From Gluconobacter kondonii (GTDB taxonomy: Bacteria > Pseudomonadota > Alphaproteobacteria > Acetobacterales > Acetobacteraceae): a stretch of 60,468 nucleotides of DNA. A program made the translations under genes and the position numbers. The stretch is from the NCBI RefSeq assembly GCF_002723995.1, contig NZ_BEWP01000010.1, positions 1-60,468 on the forward strand, read 5' to 3'. Shown piece after piece: positions 1 through 8,146 of the stretch (position 1 is the first letter of the stretch; the number at the start of each line of letters is the position of its first letter). The notes under the pieces are model-generated. The model did no database searches. It saw nothing but the letters and a program-made list of their open reading frames with translations, and was not told the origin of the DNA.

Positions 1-209
1 CTTACCTCTCAATGTTCGTCAAGCACGAGACTAACGTATTCGATCCCGGACTTAAGTTGCGTAGAAATAATCAAGCGTTTCTGTATATTTATTGGGCCTT
101 CGCAATCGATGTCGGGAAGAAGTTAGAAATGCAGAAATTATTGTAAATATTGTTCGTATAATAATTTATCCTGATGATGTCTAGAAACCAAAGAAATCGT
201 ATCTACAAG

Positions 210-2078
210 CTAAAATACTTGCGCTAAACGAGACTCTGATGCTTTGGAGATTAAATTGATAGCGGAGTCCATATCCAACATTGGTGTTTCTGAGCTTCCA
301 TATTCCCGGATAGACACGGTGCCTGCCTGTGCTTCCTTCTTCCCGACGATCAGCAACATGGGTATTTTCGCGAGGCTGTGTTCGCGGATTTTGTAAGCGA
401 TTTTTTCATTGCGCAAATCGGGCTCTGCTCGGACTCCACGTTGGCGGAGCGCTTTAATCAGATCGACTGCGTAATCGTTCGCAGCGCCGGTGATTGTTGC
501 CACCACGACCTGAATGGGTGCAAGCCAGAAAGGCAGGTGGCCGGCATGGTGTTCAAGGAGAATGCCGATGAAACGTTCAAGCGAACCGAACAGGGCGCGG
601 TGCAGCATGACGGGCGGATGTTTTTCTCCATCCGCGCCAATATAATGCGCGTCCAGACGCTGAGGCAGATTGAGATCGACCTGAACGGTACCGCACTGCC
701 AGTCCCGGCCGATTGCATCACGCAGTACGAACTCCAGCTTGGGACCGTAAAAAGCGCCTTCTCCTGGATTGCGTGTGTAGGAGAGACCTGAAGCTTCGAC
801 CCCGCGCTGTAACGCTTCCTCCGAGCGATCCCAGATCTCGTCCGATCCGACACGTTTGTCAGGCCGGTCGGAAAATTTGATACGGACATTTTCGAAACCG
901 AAGTCCTTATAGATCGAAAGCACGAGATGGCAGATCCGCTGCGTCTCGGCCTCCATCTGTTCCGGTGTGCAGAAAATATGTGCGTCATCCTGCGTGAATG
1001 CACGTACGCGCATCAGGCCATGCAACGCTCCTGACGGTTCAAAGCGATGGACTTTGCCGAATTCGGCCATCCGCAGGGGCAGGTCGCGATAGCTCTTCAG
1101 GCCTTGGCGGAAAACCTGCACGCCACCAGGGCAGTTCATGGGTTTGAGGGCATAGATGCGCCCTTCGGTTTCAGTGGTGAACATGTTCTCCCCGAATTTT
1201 TCCCAATGGCCGGAGGCCTGCCAGAGCGACAGATCCATGATGTCGGGTGTATTGATCTCCACATAGTTCTCGGCCTTCTGACGTTCGCGCAGATAAGCGA
1301 GCAGGGTCTGGAACAGTGTCCAGCCGTTCGGATGCCAGAACACCGCGCCTGGAGATTCGGCCTGGAAATGGAACAGATCCATCTCGCGCCCGAGACGACG
1401 ATGATCACGCCGTGCTGCTGCTTCCTGACGCTGCTCCCAAGCGGCGAGTTCGTTGGCATCACGACAGGCCGTTCCGTGAATCCTCTGCAGCATTGGATTG
1501 CTGCGATCACCTTTCCAGTAGGCACCAGCCGTACCGAGAAGTCGAAAGGCGTGTCCGATCTGTCCTGTGCTGACGAGATGTGGCCCTCGGCAGAGATCGA
1601 CGAAGTTGCCTTGTCGATAAAAGCTCAGGGTGGCATCAGCAGGCAGGGACATGATGATCTCGGCCTTGTAGGGCTGTCCATTCTCCCCGCACCAGGACAG
1701 CGCTCTCTCGCGATCCCATTCTTCCCTGACGATTGTTTCATCACGATCAATGATCTCGTGCATGCGGGATTCGATCCGGATGAGGTCGTCATCAGTAAAA
1801 GCGTGCTCAGCCGCGAAATCGTAGAAAAATCCCTGCTCCGTGGCGGGTCCTGTCGCGAGCGCGGTATTGGGAAACAGTTCACTGACGGCCTGCGCAAGGA
1901 CATGCGCTGTGTCATGGCGGATCAGGGAAAGCGCCTCGGTGTCTGAACGGAAGACAGGATCAGCCAGTTGGTCACCAGCTGTGGAGGAGAGATCGTTGAT
2001 AATTCCGTCCGCACGACAGGCAAGCATATCCTTTGGTTGGTGGGATGAAGGACGGGAAGAGATGGTGGTCGATAACAT
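210..2078 (-). CDS. thrS: Threonyl-tRNA synthetase paralogue lacking the TGS domain (ThrS2)
   Basis: Charges tRNA-Thr with threonine in the cytoplasm. The 622-residue protein starts with about 45 unmatched residues where the family normally has the TGS domain. It then has the editing domain (H55, H59, C163, H167) and the class II catalytic core. The catalytic zinc ligands appear as C316, H367 and H493, with spacings (51 and 126) equal to those of the E. coli enzyme. An anticodon-binding domain fills the last 100 residues. It lies 70 bp downstream of zur on the same strand, at the end of the DUF1826-zur-thrS run. ThrS paralogues are known in zinc-starvation regulons, so I infer an auxiliary copy expressed when zinc is low. 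A housekeeping copy would be expected elsewhere. If none exists this is the sole thrS and the TGS loss is more surprising. Confidence 0.93.
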   Translation of the reverse strand: MLSTTISSRPSSHQPKDMLACRADGIINDLSSTAGDQLADPVFRSDTEALSLIRHDTAHVLAQAVSELFPNTALATGPATEQGFFYDFAAEHAFTDDDLIRIESRMHEIIDRDETIVREEWDRERALSWCGENGQPYKAEIIMSLPADATLSFYRQGNFVDLCRGPHLVSTGQIGHAFRLLGTAGAYWKGDRSNPMLQRIHGTACRDANELAAWEQRQEAAARRDHRRLGREMDLFHFQAESPGAVFWHPNGWTLFQTLLAYLRERQKAENYVEINTPDIMDLSLWQASGHWEKFGENMFTTETEGRIYALKPMNCPGGVQVFRQGLKSYRDLPLRMAEFGKVHRFEPSGALHGLMRVRAFTQDDAHIFCTPEQMEAETQRICHLVLSIYKDFGFENVRIKFSDRPDKRVGSDEIWDRSEEALQRGVEASGLSYTRNPGEGAFYGPKLEFVLRDAIGRDWQCGTVQVDLNLPQRLDAHYIGADGEKHPPVMLHRALFGSLERFIGILLEHHAGHLPFWLAPIQVVVATITGAANDYAVDLIKALRQRGVRAEPDLRNEKIAYKIREHSLAKIPMLLIVGKKEAQAGTVSIREYGSSETPMLDMDSAINLISKASESRLAQVF

Positions 2079-2148
2079 GAGAGAGCCTTAACGGAGAAGA
2101 GCGGCGAGGGGCCGCGGTTCATTTGGGCGCGCGTGTCGGGAGCTTGTG

Positions 2149-2616
2149 CTATTGCTGTGTCGGCAAGAAAGACGGGCAGACGCTGCATCGTGCGCAGACG
2201 CCCTGGACTTCGATGACCCGATGCCGGACCTGAAATCCAAGGGTCTCGGCCGCAGCGTCGATCAATTGACAGGATAGTGTATTTTCCACTGCTTGCGCGG
2301 CACCACACTGGTCGCAGATACAGTAGACAAGGCGAGAGGGATCGTTTGCCCGGATCCGCACGAAGGCATTTCGGCTTTCGAGCCGCCCCACCAATCCGCT
2401 GGCGATCAGCTTTCCGAGAGCTCGATAAATCATAGTCGGGGCGATTCGTCGGCAATCCGGATGACTGACACACCGAAGGATGTCGTAAGCCGAGAGTGGC
2501 ACATCTGCCTTCGTCAGCACGTCGAGCACATCATTCCGTAAAGCCGTGGCCCGCCTTTTGAAGGCATCGCAACCTTGACGTGCGTCGCGAGACGGCGGCA
2601 TGACACGCTCTATCAT
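2149..2616 (-). CDS. zur: Zinc-uptake regulator Zur (Fur family)
   Basis: A Fur-family repressor that binds DNA when loaded with zinc. The first half is a winged helix (Ala-Tyr-Asp-Ile-Leu start of helix, then a PTMIYRAL recognition stretch). The C-terminal dimerisation part carries two CxxC pairs (YCICDQCG and CARCSVC) that would form the structural zinc site. The longer frame opens at 2694, but the start at 2616 is preferred. There the ATG overlaps the stop of the upstream DUF1826 gene as ATGA (2613-2616), a sign of translational coupling, and the N-terminus then has family length (155 residues). Company with a COG0523 GTPase and a Zur-like operator at 3362-3380 makes Zur more likely than Fur or PerR. 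Because it shares the transcript with DUF1826, it is probably autoregulated. Confidence 0.88.
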   Translation of the reverse strand: MIERVMPPSRDARQGCDAFKRRATALRNDVLDVLTKADVPLSAYDILRCVSHPDCRRIAPTMIYRALGKLIASGLVGRLESRNAFVRIRANDPSRLVYCICDQCGAAQAVENTLSCQLIDAAAETLGFQVRHRVIEVQGVCARCSVCPSFLPTQQ

Positions 2617-3320
2617 CGGGAAATTGTATCCATCACGAGGACCGGCCCAGGCCTTGCACCGTTTGCGATATTTGCCGGGAGACGATGAAGGCATCCGGGT
2701 TTGCCTTCAGCCGCCCCTTTAATGAACGCTACTGCGAACGGTGTCAGGGTACTGACAATACCACTCTTTGGATTTTGACTGCCGCACCACTCTGGTCCGG
2801 CGCTTCCATAGGCGCAGATCAGCCGAAGTGCATCGGGGGGCAACTCGAACGCAGTCTCCCCACGGGATGGCGTTATTAGCTGGATGTGCTGCCGGACGCC
2901 TCCTGTCAGCGCACCGAACAGTGCGGACAAGTCCCTGACATCAGTCAGGATGAGGGGAGACCAGTCCTGATGTAAAGCCGGGTTTGCAAGGGAATCTGCG
3001 ATTTCCGAAGGTGTGCCGGCGAGAGTGAGAGCAGATGGGACTTGTGAGCAGTTTGTGAAAGTTCCTTCCCATGTTGCCGGAATCCGGCGCCCCCACACGA
3101 CCATATCGACATCCGGTCGCTGCAGATCCATCACGACTGTCGCGTGGGCACAGGCGACCACATGCGGTGCAAGACGGCCCAGAGTACTGTTTTCCGGTGG
3201 GTCGATTGTTGGCGCGGGCCAGCTCTCAATGAATAGCATGGCGCCGAGACTTTCCTTCGGCGCGCGCGCGGGTGGAGTCATATCCGTCGAGACAGAATGT
3301 TGCTGTGAGGGAGGGGGCAT
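2613..3320 (-). CDS. DUF1826 domain protein, zinc-regulon associated
   Basis: A 235-residue soluble protein without a signal peptide. It resembles the DUF1826 family, which is repeatedly found beside COG0523 GTPases and Zur. No catalytic function is established for the family. Visible possible metal ligands include H85-type histidines in the middle, a conserved-looking ARG/HIQL block around residue 140 and a C-terminal Cys pair region (EWCGSQ and PGCLHR). It is the first gene of the leftward Zur operon, starting 45 bp from the centre of the putative operator, and overlaps zur by the ATGA junction. A role in zinc handling is inferred from context only. Confidence 0.75.
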   Translation of the reverse strand: MPPPSQQHSVSTDMTPPARAPKESLGAMLFIESWPAPTIDPPENSTLGRLAPHVVACAHATVVMDLQRPDVDMVVWGRRIPATWEGTFTNCSQVPSALTLAGTPSEIADSLANPALHQDWSPLILTDVRDLSALFGALTGGVRQHIQLITPSRGETAFELPPDALRLICAYGSAGPEWCGSQNPKSGIVSTLTPFAVAFIKGAAEGKPGCLHRLPANIANGARPGPVLVMDTISR

Positions 3321-3361
3321 GGTTCCCGAGCTTGACGATAGGTGGCGAACGTCTTTATGGT

Positions 3362-3380
3362 TACGTTATAACATAACATA
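3362..3380. promoter_or_regulatory. Putative Zur operator between divergent operons
   Basis: The sequence reads TACGTTATAACATAACATA. The core is GTTAT-N3-ATAAC (3365-3377), and two further flanking base pairs match (TA/TA). This resembles the AT-rich Zur boxes of proteobacteria. It sits in the only gap (3321-3401) between the DUF1826-zur-thrS and folE-hisI-zigA-adh-cam operons, so one site could repress both. Binding is inferred, not shown. Confidence 0.75.
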
Positions 3381-3401
3381 GTCAATAGCAGATAAACTTC
3401 A

Positions 3402-4013
3402 ATGGACACACTGATGGACGTTCCACGGCAAGTGAGAACCCGGCCGACCCGGGCTCAGGCGGAAGAGGCGGTGCGAACCCTGCTCGCCTGGACCGGTGAT
3501 GATCCTGATCGCGAGGGGCTTGCCGGTACGCCTGACCGCGTGGTGCGGGCCTATGAGGAGTTTTTCGAGGGATATCATGACGACCCGGTCGCTCTTCTGG
3601 AGCGGACCTTCGAAGAGAGCGGTAACTACAACGAGATGGTGGTGCTACGCGATATCCGTCTGGAATCCCATTGCGAGCATCATATCATTCCGCTGATCGG
3701 TAAGGCGCATGTGGCGTATCTGCCCGACAAGCGGGTAGTTGGCATCAGCAAGCTGGCGCGTCTCGTGGACGTCTTCGCCCATCGTCTACAGATCCAGGAA
3801 AAACTGACGGCCCAGATCGCGGATACAATCCAGGGCGTGCTTCAACCGCGTGGCGTCGCGGTCGTGATCGACGCGGCTCACCAGTGCATGACCACACGCG
3901 GAGTACATAAGCCAGGCGTGAGTATGGTGACCAGCCGCCTGCTGGGCGAGTTCGAGACGTCGGAATCTCTGCGGCGCCAGTTCTTCACTATGGCGGGAAT
4001 GGGTGGCGTGTGA
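3402..4013 (+). CDS. folE: GTP cyclohydrolase I, type IA
   Basis: Converts GTP to 7,8-dihydroneopterin triphosphate, the first step of folate synthesis. The 203-residue protein has the family core. The CEHH motif gives zinc ligands C91 and H94, and C162 follows in AHQCMTTRG, 71 residues later as in E. coli FolE. It is therefore the zinc-dependent IA enzyme and not the metal-flexible FolE2 usually seen in Zur regulons. ATG 3402 is taken as start; ATG 3414 is possible. First gene of the rightward operon, and its stop overlaps the hisI start by one base (TGATG). Why a zinc enzyme sits under Zur is open: a second dose to compete for scarce metal, with the GTPase downstream delivering zinc, is one inference. 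Confidence 0.93.
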   Translation: MDTLMDVPRQVRTRPTRAQAEEAVRTLLAWTGDDPDREGLAGTPDRVVRAYEEFFEGYHDDPVALLERTFEESGNYNEMVVLRDIRLESHCEHHIIPLIGKAHVAYLPDKRVVGISKLARLVDVFAHRLQIQEKLTAQIADTIQGVLQPRGVAVVIDAAHQCMTTRGVHKPGVSMVTSRLLGEFETSESLRRQFFTMAGMGGV

Positions 4014-4519
4014 TGGGCACAACTGTATCTTCTGTGTCCACGGCATTTGGGTCGCGCGTCTCAATTGAGCAGGTCGAGGAGGGGAGCGATCTCGCCCCAC
4101 GTTTCGACGCCAGCGGACTGCTGACCGTGGTCACAACGGACGCAGAAAGCGGTGATGTCATGATGGTTGGCGTCATGAACGCAGAGGCGCTCGCACGCAC
4201 TATCGCAACCCGTGAGGCGCATTACTGGAGCCGGAGCCGTCAGTGTCTCTGGCGAAAGGGCGCCACGAGCGGGCTGGTCCAGCATGTCCTCGAAATGCGG
4301 ATCGACGACGATCAGGACGCGATCTGGCTGCGCGTTCACACTGCGGGCACAGGAGCGAACTGCCATGTGGGTTATCGAAGCTGTTTTTATCGGCGTGTTG
4401 ATCTCACTGCTGAGGAAGGCCTTCCGTCATCATCGGCAGCACTCCTCTTTTGCGAAACGCACAAAATATTCGATCCGCACGCCGTCTATGGCGACGCCCC
4501 AAACCCGACAAAGCTTTAG
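4013..4519 (+). CDS. hisI: Phosphoribosyl-AMP cyclohydrolase paralogue with a substituted zinc ligand (HisI2-like)
   Basis: Related to HisI, which opens the purine ring of phosphoribosyl-AMP in histidine synthesis. The 168-residue protein shows the family blocks LWRKGATSG (79-87) and [11 protein letters not shown] (117-127). The usual D-C-D-x-D motif, whose Cys is a zinc ligand shared across the dimer, reads D98-D99-D100-Q101-D102, so the Cys is Asp. The other two zinc cysteines, C117 and C124, remain. The first 35 residues are an extension without recognisable domain. The track start at GTG 4010 is rejected for ATG 4013, which overlaps the folE stop. It is likely an auxiliary copy expressed in low zinc that uses another metal or holds zinc differently; activity is unproven. 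Confidence 0.85.
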   Translation: MGTTVSSVSTAFGSRVSIEQVEEGSDLAPRFDASGLLTVVTTDAESGDVMMVGVMNAEALARTIATREAHYWSRSRQCLWRKGATSGLVQHVLEMRIDDDQDAIWLRVHTAGTGANCHVGYRSCFYRRVDLTAEEGLPSSSAALLFCETHKIFDPHAVYGDAPNPTKL

Positions 4520-4532
4520 AGGAAAAATCCCC

Positions 4533-5762
4533 ATGGATGACCAACTTCCCGTTACCGTGCTGTCCGGCTTTCTTGGCGCGGGAAAGACGACCTTGCTCAA
4601 TCACGTGCTGAATAACCGCCAGGGCTATAAGGTCGCGGTCATCGTGAATGATATGAGCGAGGTAAACATTGACGCCGCTCTGGTGCGCGAGGGCGGCAGC
4701 AATCTGTCGCGTACCGATGAAAAGCTGGTTGAAATGACCAATGGCTGCATTTGCTGCACGCTCCGCGACGATTTGTTGCAGGAAGTACGGAGGCTCGCAG
4801 AGGAGCGGAAATTCGATTATCTGCTCATTGAATCTACAGGCATTGCGGAACCGCTGCCCGTAGCCGCAACGTTTGAGTTTCGTGACGAGAGTGGCGTCAG
4901 CCTGAGCGATATCGCACGGCTGGATACGATGGTGACGGTCGTTGATGCGGTCAATCTCCTGCGCGATTATTCCTCCAGCGATTTCCTGAAGGATCGGGGT
5001 GAAACGGCCGGGGAGGACGACGAGCGTGCCCTGGTCGATCTGCTCGTCCAGCAGATCGAGTTTGCGGATGTCGTGGTGATCAACAAAGTCTCCACCGCTA
5101 CATCGGATCAGGTTGATGCGGCGAGGCAGATCATTCGTGCGTTGAATTCGGACGCTGATATCATCGAGACCGACATGGGGTCTGTTCCTGTTGAGCGGAT
5201 CCTGAATACAGGCCGTTTCGATTACGACAAGGCACATCAGCATCCGTTGTGGTTCAAGGAACTTTACGGCTTTTCCAGCCATGTTCCTGAAACAGACGAA
5301 TATGGCATCCGTAATTTTGTCTATCGTGCGCGCCGTCCGTTCCAACCAGCGGAATTCCAGGCCTTTCTTGACCGGAACTGGCCGGGTGTCGTGCGCGCCA
5401 AAGGTCATTTCTGGCTGGCCACGCGCCCGGACTGGGTAGGCGAAATGAGTCAGGCCGGAGCCCTTGTGCGGAGCGAGGCGCTGGGGCTGTGGTGGACGGC
5501 GATCCCGAAAAATCAGTGGCCGGATACTGATCAGTGGCGCGACTTCGTATTGGGAAACTGGGATCCGGTCTTCGGCGACCGTCGTCAGGAAATCGTCTTC
5601 ATCGGCAATGGAGATATGGATGAATCCGGACTTCGGCAGGAACTTGATGCCTGTCTTGTTCCAGATCTCGGAGACACCCCTTTTGAGCCGTCACGCTATG
5701 CACGCCTCCCTGATCCCTTTCCGCTTTGGCGTCGCCAGTCGGAAAGCCTTGAGTCGGCCTGA
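4533..5762 (+). CDS. zigA: COG0523 GTPase, ZigA-type zinc metallochaperone
   Basis: A G3E-family GTPase proposed to hand zinc to client enzymes during zinc starvation. Features in order: Walker [10 protein letters not shown] (12-20), the COG0523 signature GCICC (71-75; C72, C74, C75) that binds metal, a switch region IESTGIAEP near residue 100, a VINKV guanine-specificity motif near 190, and the CobW C-terminal domain ending in a basic tail. The true start is ATG 4533 (409 residues), with a GAGGA-type ribosome site at 4518-4523. The longer open frame reaches back into hisI and is a shadow. Placement between zinc enzymes under a Zur-type operator supports a zinc rather than cobalt or nickel role. 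Confidence 0.92.
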   Translation: MDDQLPVTVLSGFLGAGKTTLLNHVLNNRQGYKVAVIVNDMSEVNIDAALVREGGSNLSRTDEKLVEMTNGCICCTLRDDLLQEVRRLAEERKFDYLLIESTGIAEPLPVAATFEFRDESGVSLSDIARLDTMVTVVDAVNLLRDYSSSDFLKDRGETAGEDDERALVDLLVQQIEFADVVVINKVSTATSDQVDAARQIIRALNSDADIIETDMGSVPVERILNTGRFDYDKAHQHPLWFKELYGFSSHVPETDEYGIRNFVYRARRPFQPAEFQAFLDRNWPGVVRAKGHFWLATRPDWVGEMSQAGALVRSEALGLWWTAIPKNQWPDTDQWRDFVLGNWDPVFGDRRQEIVFIGNGDMDESGLRQELDACLVPDLGDTPFEPSRYARLPDPFPLWRRQSESLESA

Positions 5763-5798
5763 ACGAATTACCACACGCCATTATTGAGGAATATTTTC

Positions 5799-6962
5799 AT
5801 GAAAACCCGAGCTGCAATTGCGTGGGAACCTAACATGCCGCTTGAGATCGATCTGGTTAATCTCGAAGGCCCGAAAGACGGCGAGGTTCTGGTCCGTATC
5901 GTGACCACGAGCCTGTGTCATACGGATATGTTTACCCTGTCGGGGCATGATCCGGAAGGACGTTTTCCATGTATTCTCGGTCACGAGGGGGTCGGGATCG
6001 TCGAGGATGTGGGTAAAGGTGTTACCTCTGTTGCTCCGGGTGATCATGTCATTCCGCTCTATATTCCCGAAGACCCGAACTGCCCGATGATCCGTTCGGG
6101 CAAAACCAATCTCTGCTCGACTATCCGCGAGACACAGGCGCTCGGTCTGATGCCAGACGGCACCAGCCGTTTTTCATACAAGGGCCGCCAGATCTTTCAT
6201 TACATGGGCACCAGCACGTTCAGCGAATATACCGTGCTGCCCGAAATTGCCGTGGCGAAGATCACCAAAGAGGCGCCGCTTGCGAAAGCCAGCGTCATGG
6301 GGTGCGCCGTCCCGACAGGTATGGGAGCCGTGCGGAACGCCGCGAAAGTGGAAGCGGGATCGACTGTGGCCGTCTTTGGTCTCGGTGCGATCGGCATGGC
6401 CGTCATTCAGGGGGCTGTCATGGCCGGTGCTGCAAGGATCATCGGCATCGACACCAATCCGGCGAAGTTCCTGCTGGCCCGAAATCTGGGGGCGACCGAT
6501 CTCGTCAATCCGACCGATCATACCGATCCAATCCAGAAAGTTATCGTGGAGATGACGGGTGGCGGCGTGGATTATTCCTTTGAGGCGATCGGTCGGGTCG
6601 ATGTCATGCGAGCGGCCCTTGAGTGTTGCCATAAAGGCTGGGGTGAATGCACAGTCATCGGTGTCGCTGGGGCTGGCGAGGAGATCTCGACGCGGCCTTT
6701 CCAGCTGATCACGGGACGGGTCTGGCGGGGCACGGCCTTTGGGGGTGTAAAAGGGCGTTCGCAGTTACCCGGTATGGTCGATGAATGGCTGGCGGGGAAG
6801 TTTAGCGTTGACCCTTACATCACCCACAACATGACTCATGACCGGATCAATACGGCATTTGATCTTCTGCATCGGGGAGAGGCCATTCGCTCTGTCATGC
6901 ATTATCAGCCGGGCGAAACCATGTCGAATGACCTACCTGGCAAAATTCTGACCGATCTTTAA
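5799..6962 (+). CDS. Class III-type alcohol dehydrogenase / S-(hydroxymethyl)glutathione dehydrogenase with altered structural zinc site
   Basis: An NAD-dependent zinc dehydrogenase of the MDR superfamily, closest in pattern to FrmA/AdhC. The catalytic zinc set is complete: C40, H62 (with E63) and C169. The NAD fold has GLGAIG at about residue 192. The structural zinc lobe, normally four cysteines spaced 3-3-8, reads D92, C95, I98, C106, so two ligands are gone. The PNCPM segment otherwise aligns, and the downstream GKTNLC and HYMGTSTF blocks are typical. The start is ATG 5799 with GAGGA at 5786-5790 (387 residues). Inferred: a zinc-sparing isozyme for formaldehyde or aldehyde/alcohol turnover, made when zinc is limiting. 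Substrate is not proven. Confidence 0.88.
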   Translation: MKTRAAIAWEPNMPLEIDLVNLEGPKDGEVLVRIVTTSLCHTDMFTLSGHDPEGRFPCILGHEGVGIVEDVGKGVTSVAPGDHVIPLYIPEDPNCPMIRSGKTNLCSTIRETQALGLMPDGTSRFSYKGRQIFHYMGTSTFSEYTVLPEIAVAKITKEAPLAKASVMGCAVPTGMGAVRNAAKVEAGSTVAVFGLGAIGMAVIQGAVMAGAARIIGIDTNPAKFLLARNLGATDLVNPTDHTDPIQKVIVEMTGGGVDYSFEAIGRVDVMRAALECCHKGWGECTVIGVAGAGEEISTRPFQLITGRVWRGTAFGGVKGRSQLPGMVDEWLAGKFSVDPYITHNMTHDRINTAFDLLHRGEAIRSVMHYQPGETMSNDLPGKILTDL

Positions 6963-6973
6963 GGAGACGAAAT

Positions 6974-7540
6974 GTGGCTATGCTGAGACCAAATCCACGT
7001 GGTGATTTCCCCGTAGTTTCTGAAAGCGCCTTTATCGACCCGACCGCGATCCTGTGCGGTCATGTGATTGTCGAGGACGATGTCTTCATCGGTCCCTATG
7101 CCGTTATTCGCGCCGATGAAGCCGATGAAGACGGCCATGTCGAGCCCATCCGGATCGGGAGTGGGTCGAACATTCAAGACGGTGTGGTCATCCACTCAAA
7201 AGATGGCGCGGCCGTGACGATCGGGTCGCGCACGTCCATTGCACATCGCTCGATCATTCACGGTCCCTGCGCTGTTGGAGACGAGGTATTCATAGGCTTC
7301 AATTCCGTGATCTTCAACTGCACGGTCGAACGGGGTTGCGTGGTAAGGCATAACTCCGTTGTCGAAGACTGCGTCTTGCCGGAGCAGTTTTATATTCCGT
7401 CCACGACAACAATTCATTCGAATACAGATCTATTGACGATTACGCAGGTCACTCAGGATGCGACGGCATTTTCTGAGAGCGTCGCGGAGATGAATGTTAG
7501 TCTGGCACACTCCTATCGACGTATAGCCAATCAACTTTAA
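6974..7540 (+). CDS. Gamma-class carbonic anhydrase / left-handed beta-helix protein
   Basis: A 188-residue protein of hexapeptide repeats (for example IGSGSNIQDG, IGSRTSIAHR, VGDEVFIGFN), forming the left-handed beta helix of the Cam/CaiE/YrdA group. The metal histidines are H74, H91 and H96, with R46, D48 and Q68 at the positions known in Cam, so CO2 hydration is plausible. Gamma enzymes can work with iron or cobalt, which fits a zinc-poor setting. The GTG at 6974 is chosen because AAGGAGA lies 7 bases upstream; ATG 6980 is the alternative. Last gene of the Zur-type operon, 11 bp after the dehydrogenase, and followed by a hairpin at 7614-7644. Confidence 0.87.
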   Translation: MAMLRPNPRGDFPVVSESAFIDPTAILCGHVIVEDDVFIGPYAVIRADEADEDGHVEPIRIGSGSNIQDGVVIHSKDGAAVTIGSRTSIAHRSIIHGPCAVGDEVFIGFNSVIFNCTVERGCVVRHNSVVEDCVLPEQFYIPSTTTIHSNTDLLTITQVTQDATAFSESVAEMNVSLAHSYRRIANQL

Positions 7541-7613
7541 AACTTCCGTCAAGGGACGCAATTAAAGAGGTACGAACCAATTTTGGCTGAATGGGGACCT
7601 TATTCTCCTGGAA

Positions 7614-7644
7614 AAACCGGAGGGTTTTTAGAGCCCTCCGGTTT
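7614..7644. terminator. Hairpin after the zinc operon
   Basis: Perfect 11-bp inverted repeat: AAACCGGAGGG (7614-7624) and CCCTCCGGTTT (7634-7644), with a 9-base loop. No long T tract follows on the plus strand, so termination efficiency is uncertain. Confidence 0.6.
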
Positions 7645-7721
7645 GTCGGTTCGGTGAACACCACGGGCGCCAGGAAATCCAGTTGGAACCGCATATCTGG
7701 CGATCATCTGCTAAGTGGACA

Positions 7722-8137
7722 CTATCGTACCATGAGCAGTGGCCCACGAGGTTTTGCCTGACACGCCAGGATGTAGCCCGCCTTCTTGTCTGCCGCCGAT
7801 AGACCGACTTCGCAACCGGTTGTGATGGTGCCTTTTATGAGCTTGACTTTGCAGTGTAGGTTGTGCCCGATAGCGAGAAGCTGATCGGATATTCCTTGGT
7901 GTCCGGCAGGTTATCTCCGTGCGACAGAACGCCGCCGAACGATTCACAGGCGATCCGTTCAGGTGAAGTCCCGAGTTCATCACACAATACAAGCGCCGCG
8001 GCGACCATAGCAACTGGGCCGCAAATACGCATATGATGATCGGCTATAAAACGGAAGGGAAGCCGTTCACCTACCAGCGGGCGTCGTCTGAACGAACGGA
8101 TATCTGGCGTTTCGGCTCGCACGTGAATGATATACAT
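7722..8137 (-). pseudogene. Remnant of a FAD/2Fe-2S ferredoxin-type reductase
   Basis: Reading leftward, the first part (from ATG 8137) has an FNR-like start (PDIRSFRRRPLVGERLPF), then jumps straight to the NAD-domain end (CGPVAMVAAA, SPERIACESF). Most of the reductase is deleted. Translation stops at 7837. A different frame continues with CKVKLIKG, then AGYILACQAKPRG, the end of a plant-type 2Fe-2S domain, stopping at 7722. So there is one large internal deletion and one frameshift. It starts 9 bp after the MOSC gene stops, in the same direction. MOSC plus phenol-hydroxylase-type reductase is a known pairing, so the two once formed an operon. Non-functional as it stands. Confidence 0.75.
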
Positions 8138-8146
8138 GGTGCCCGC

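Noticed and set aside
378-1946. Long plus-strand frames opposite thrS
   Set aside because: They are antisense to a well-supported conserved gene, lack ribosome sites and show no family features.
4404-5408. 334-codon minus-strand frame opposite zigA
   Set aside because: Shadow of the GTPase gene produced by high GC third positions; no recognisable domain.
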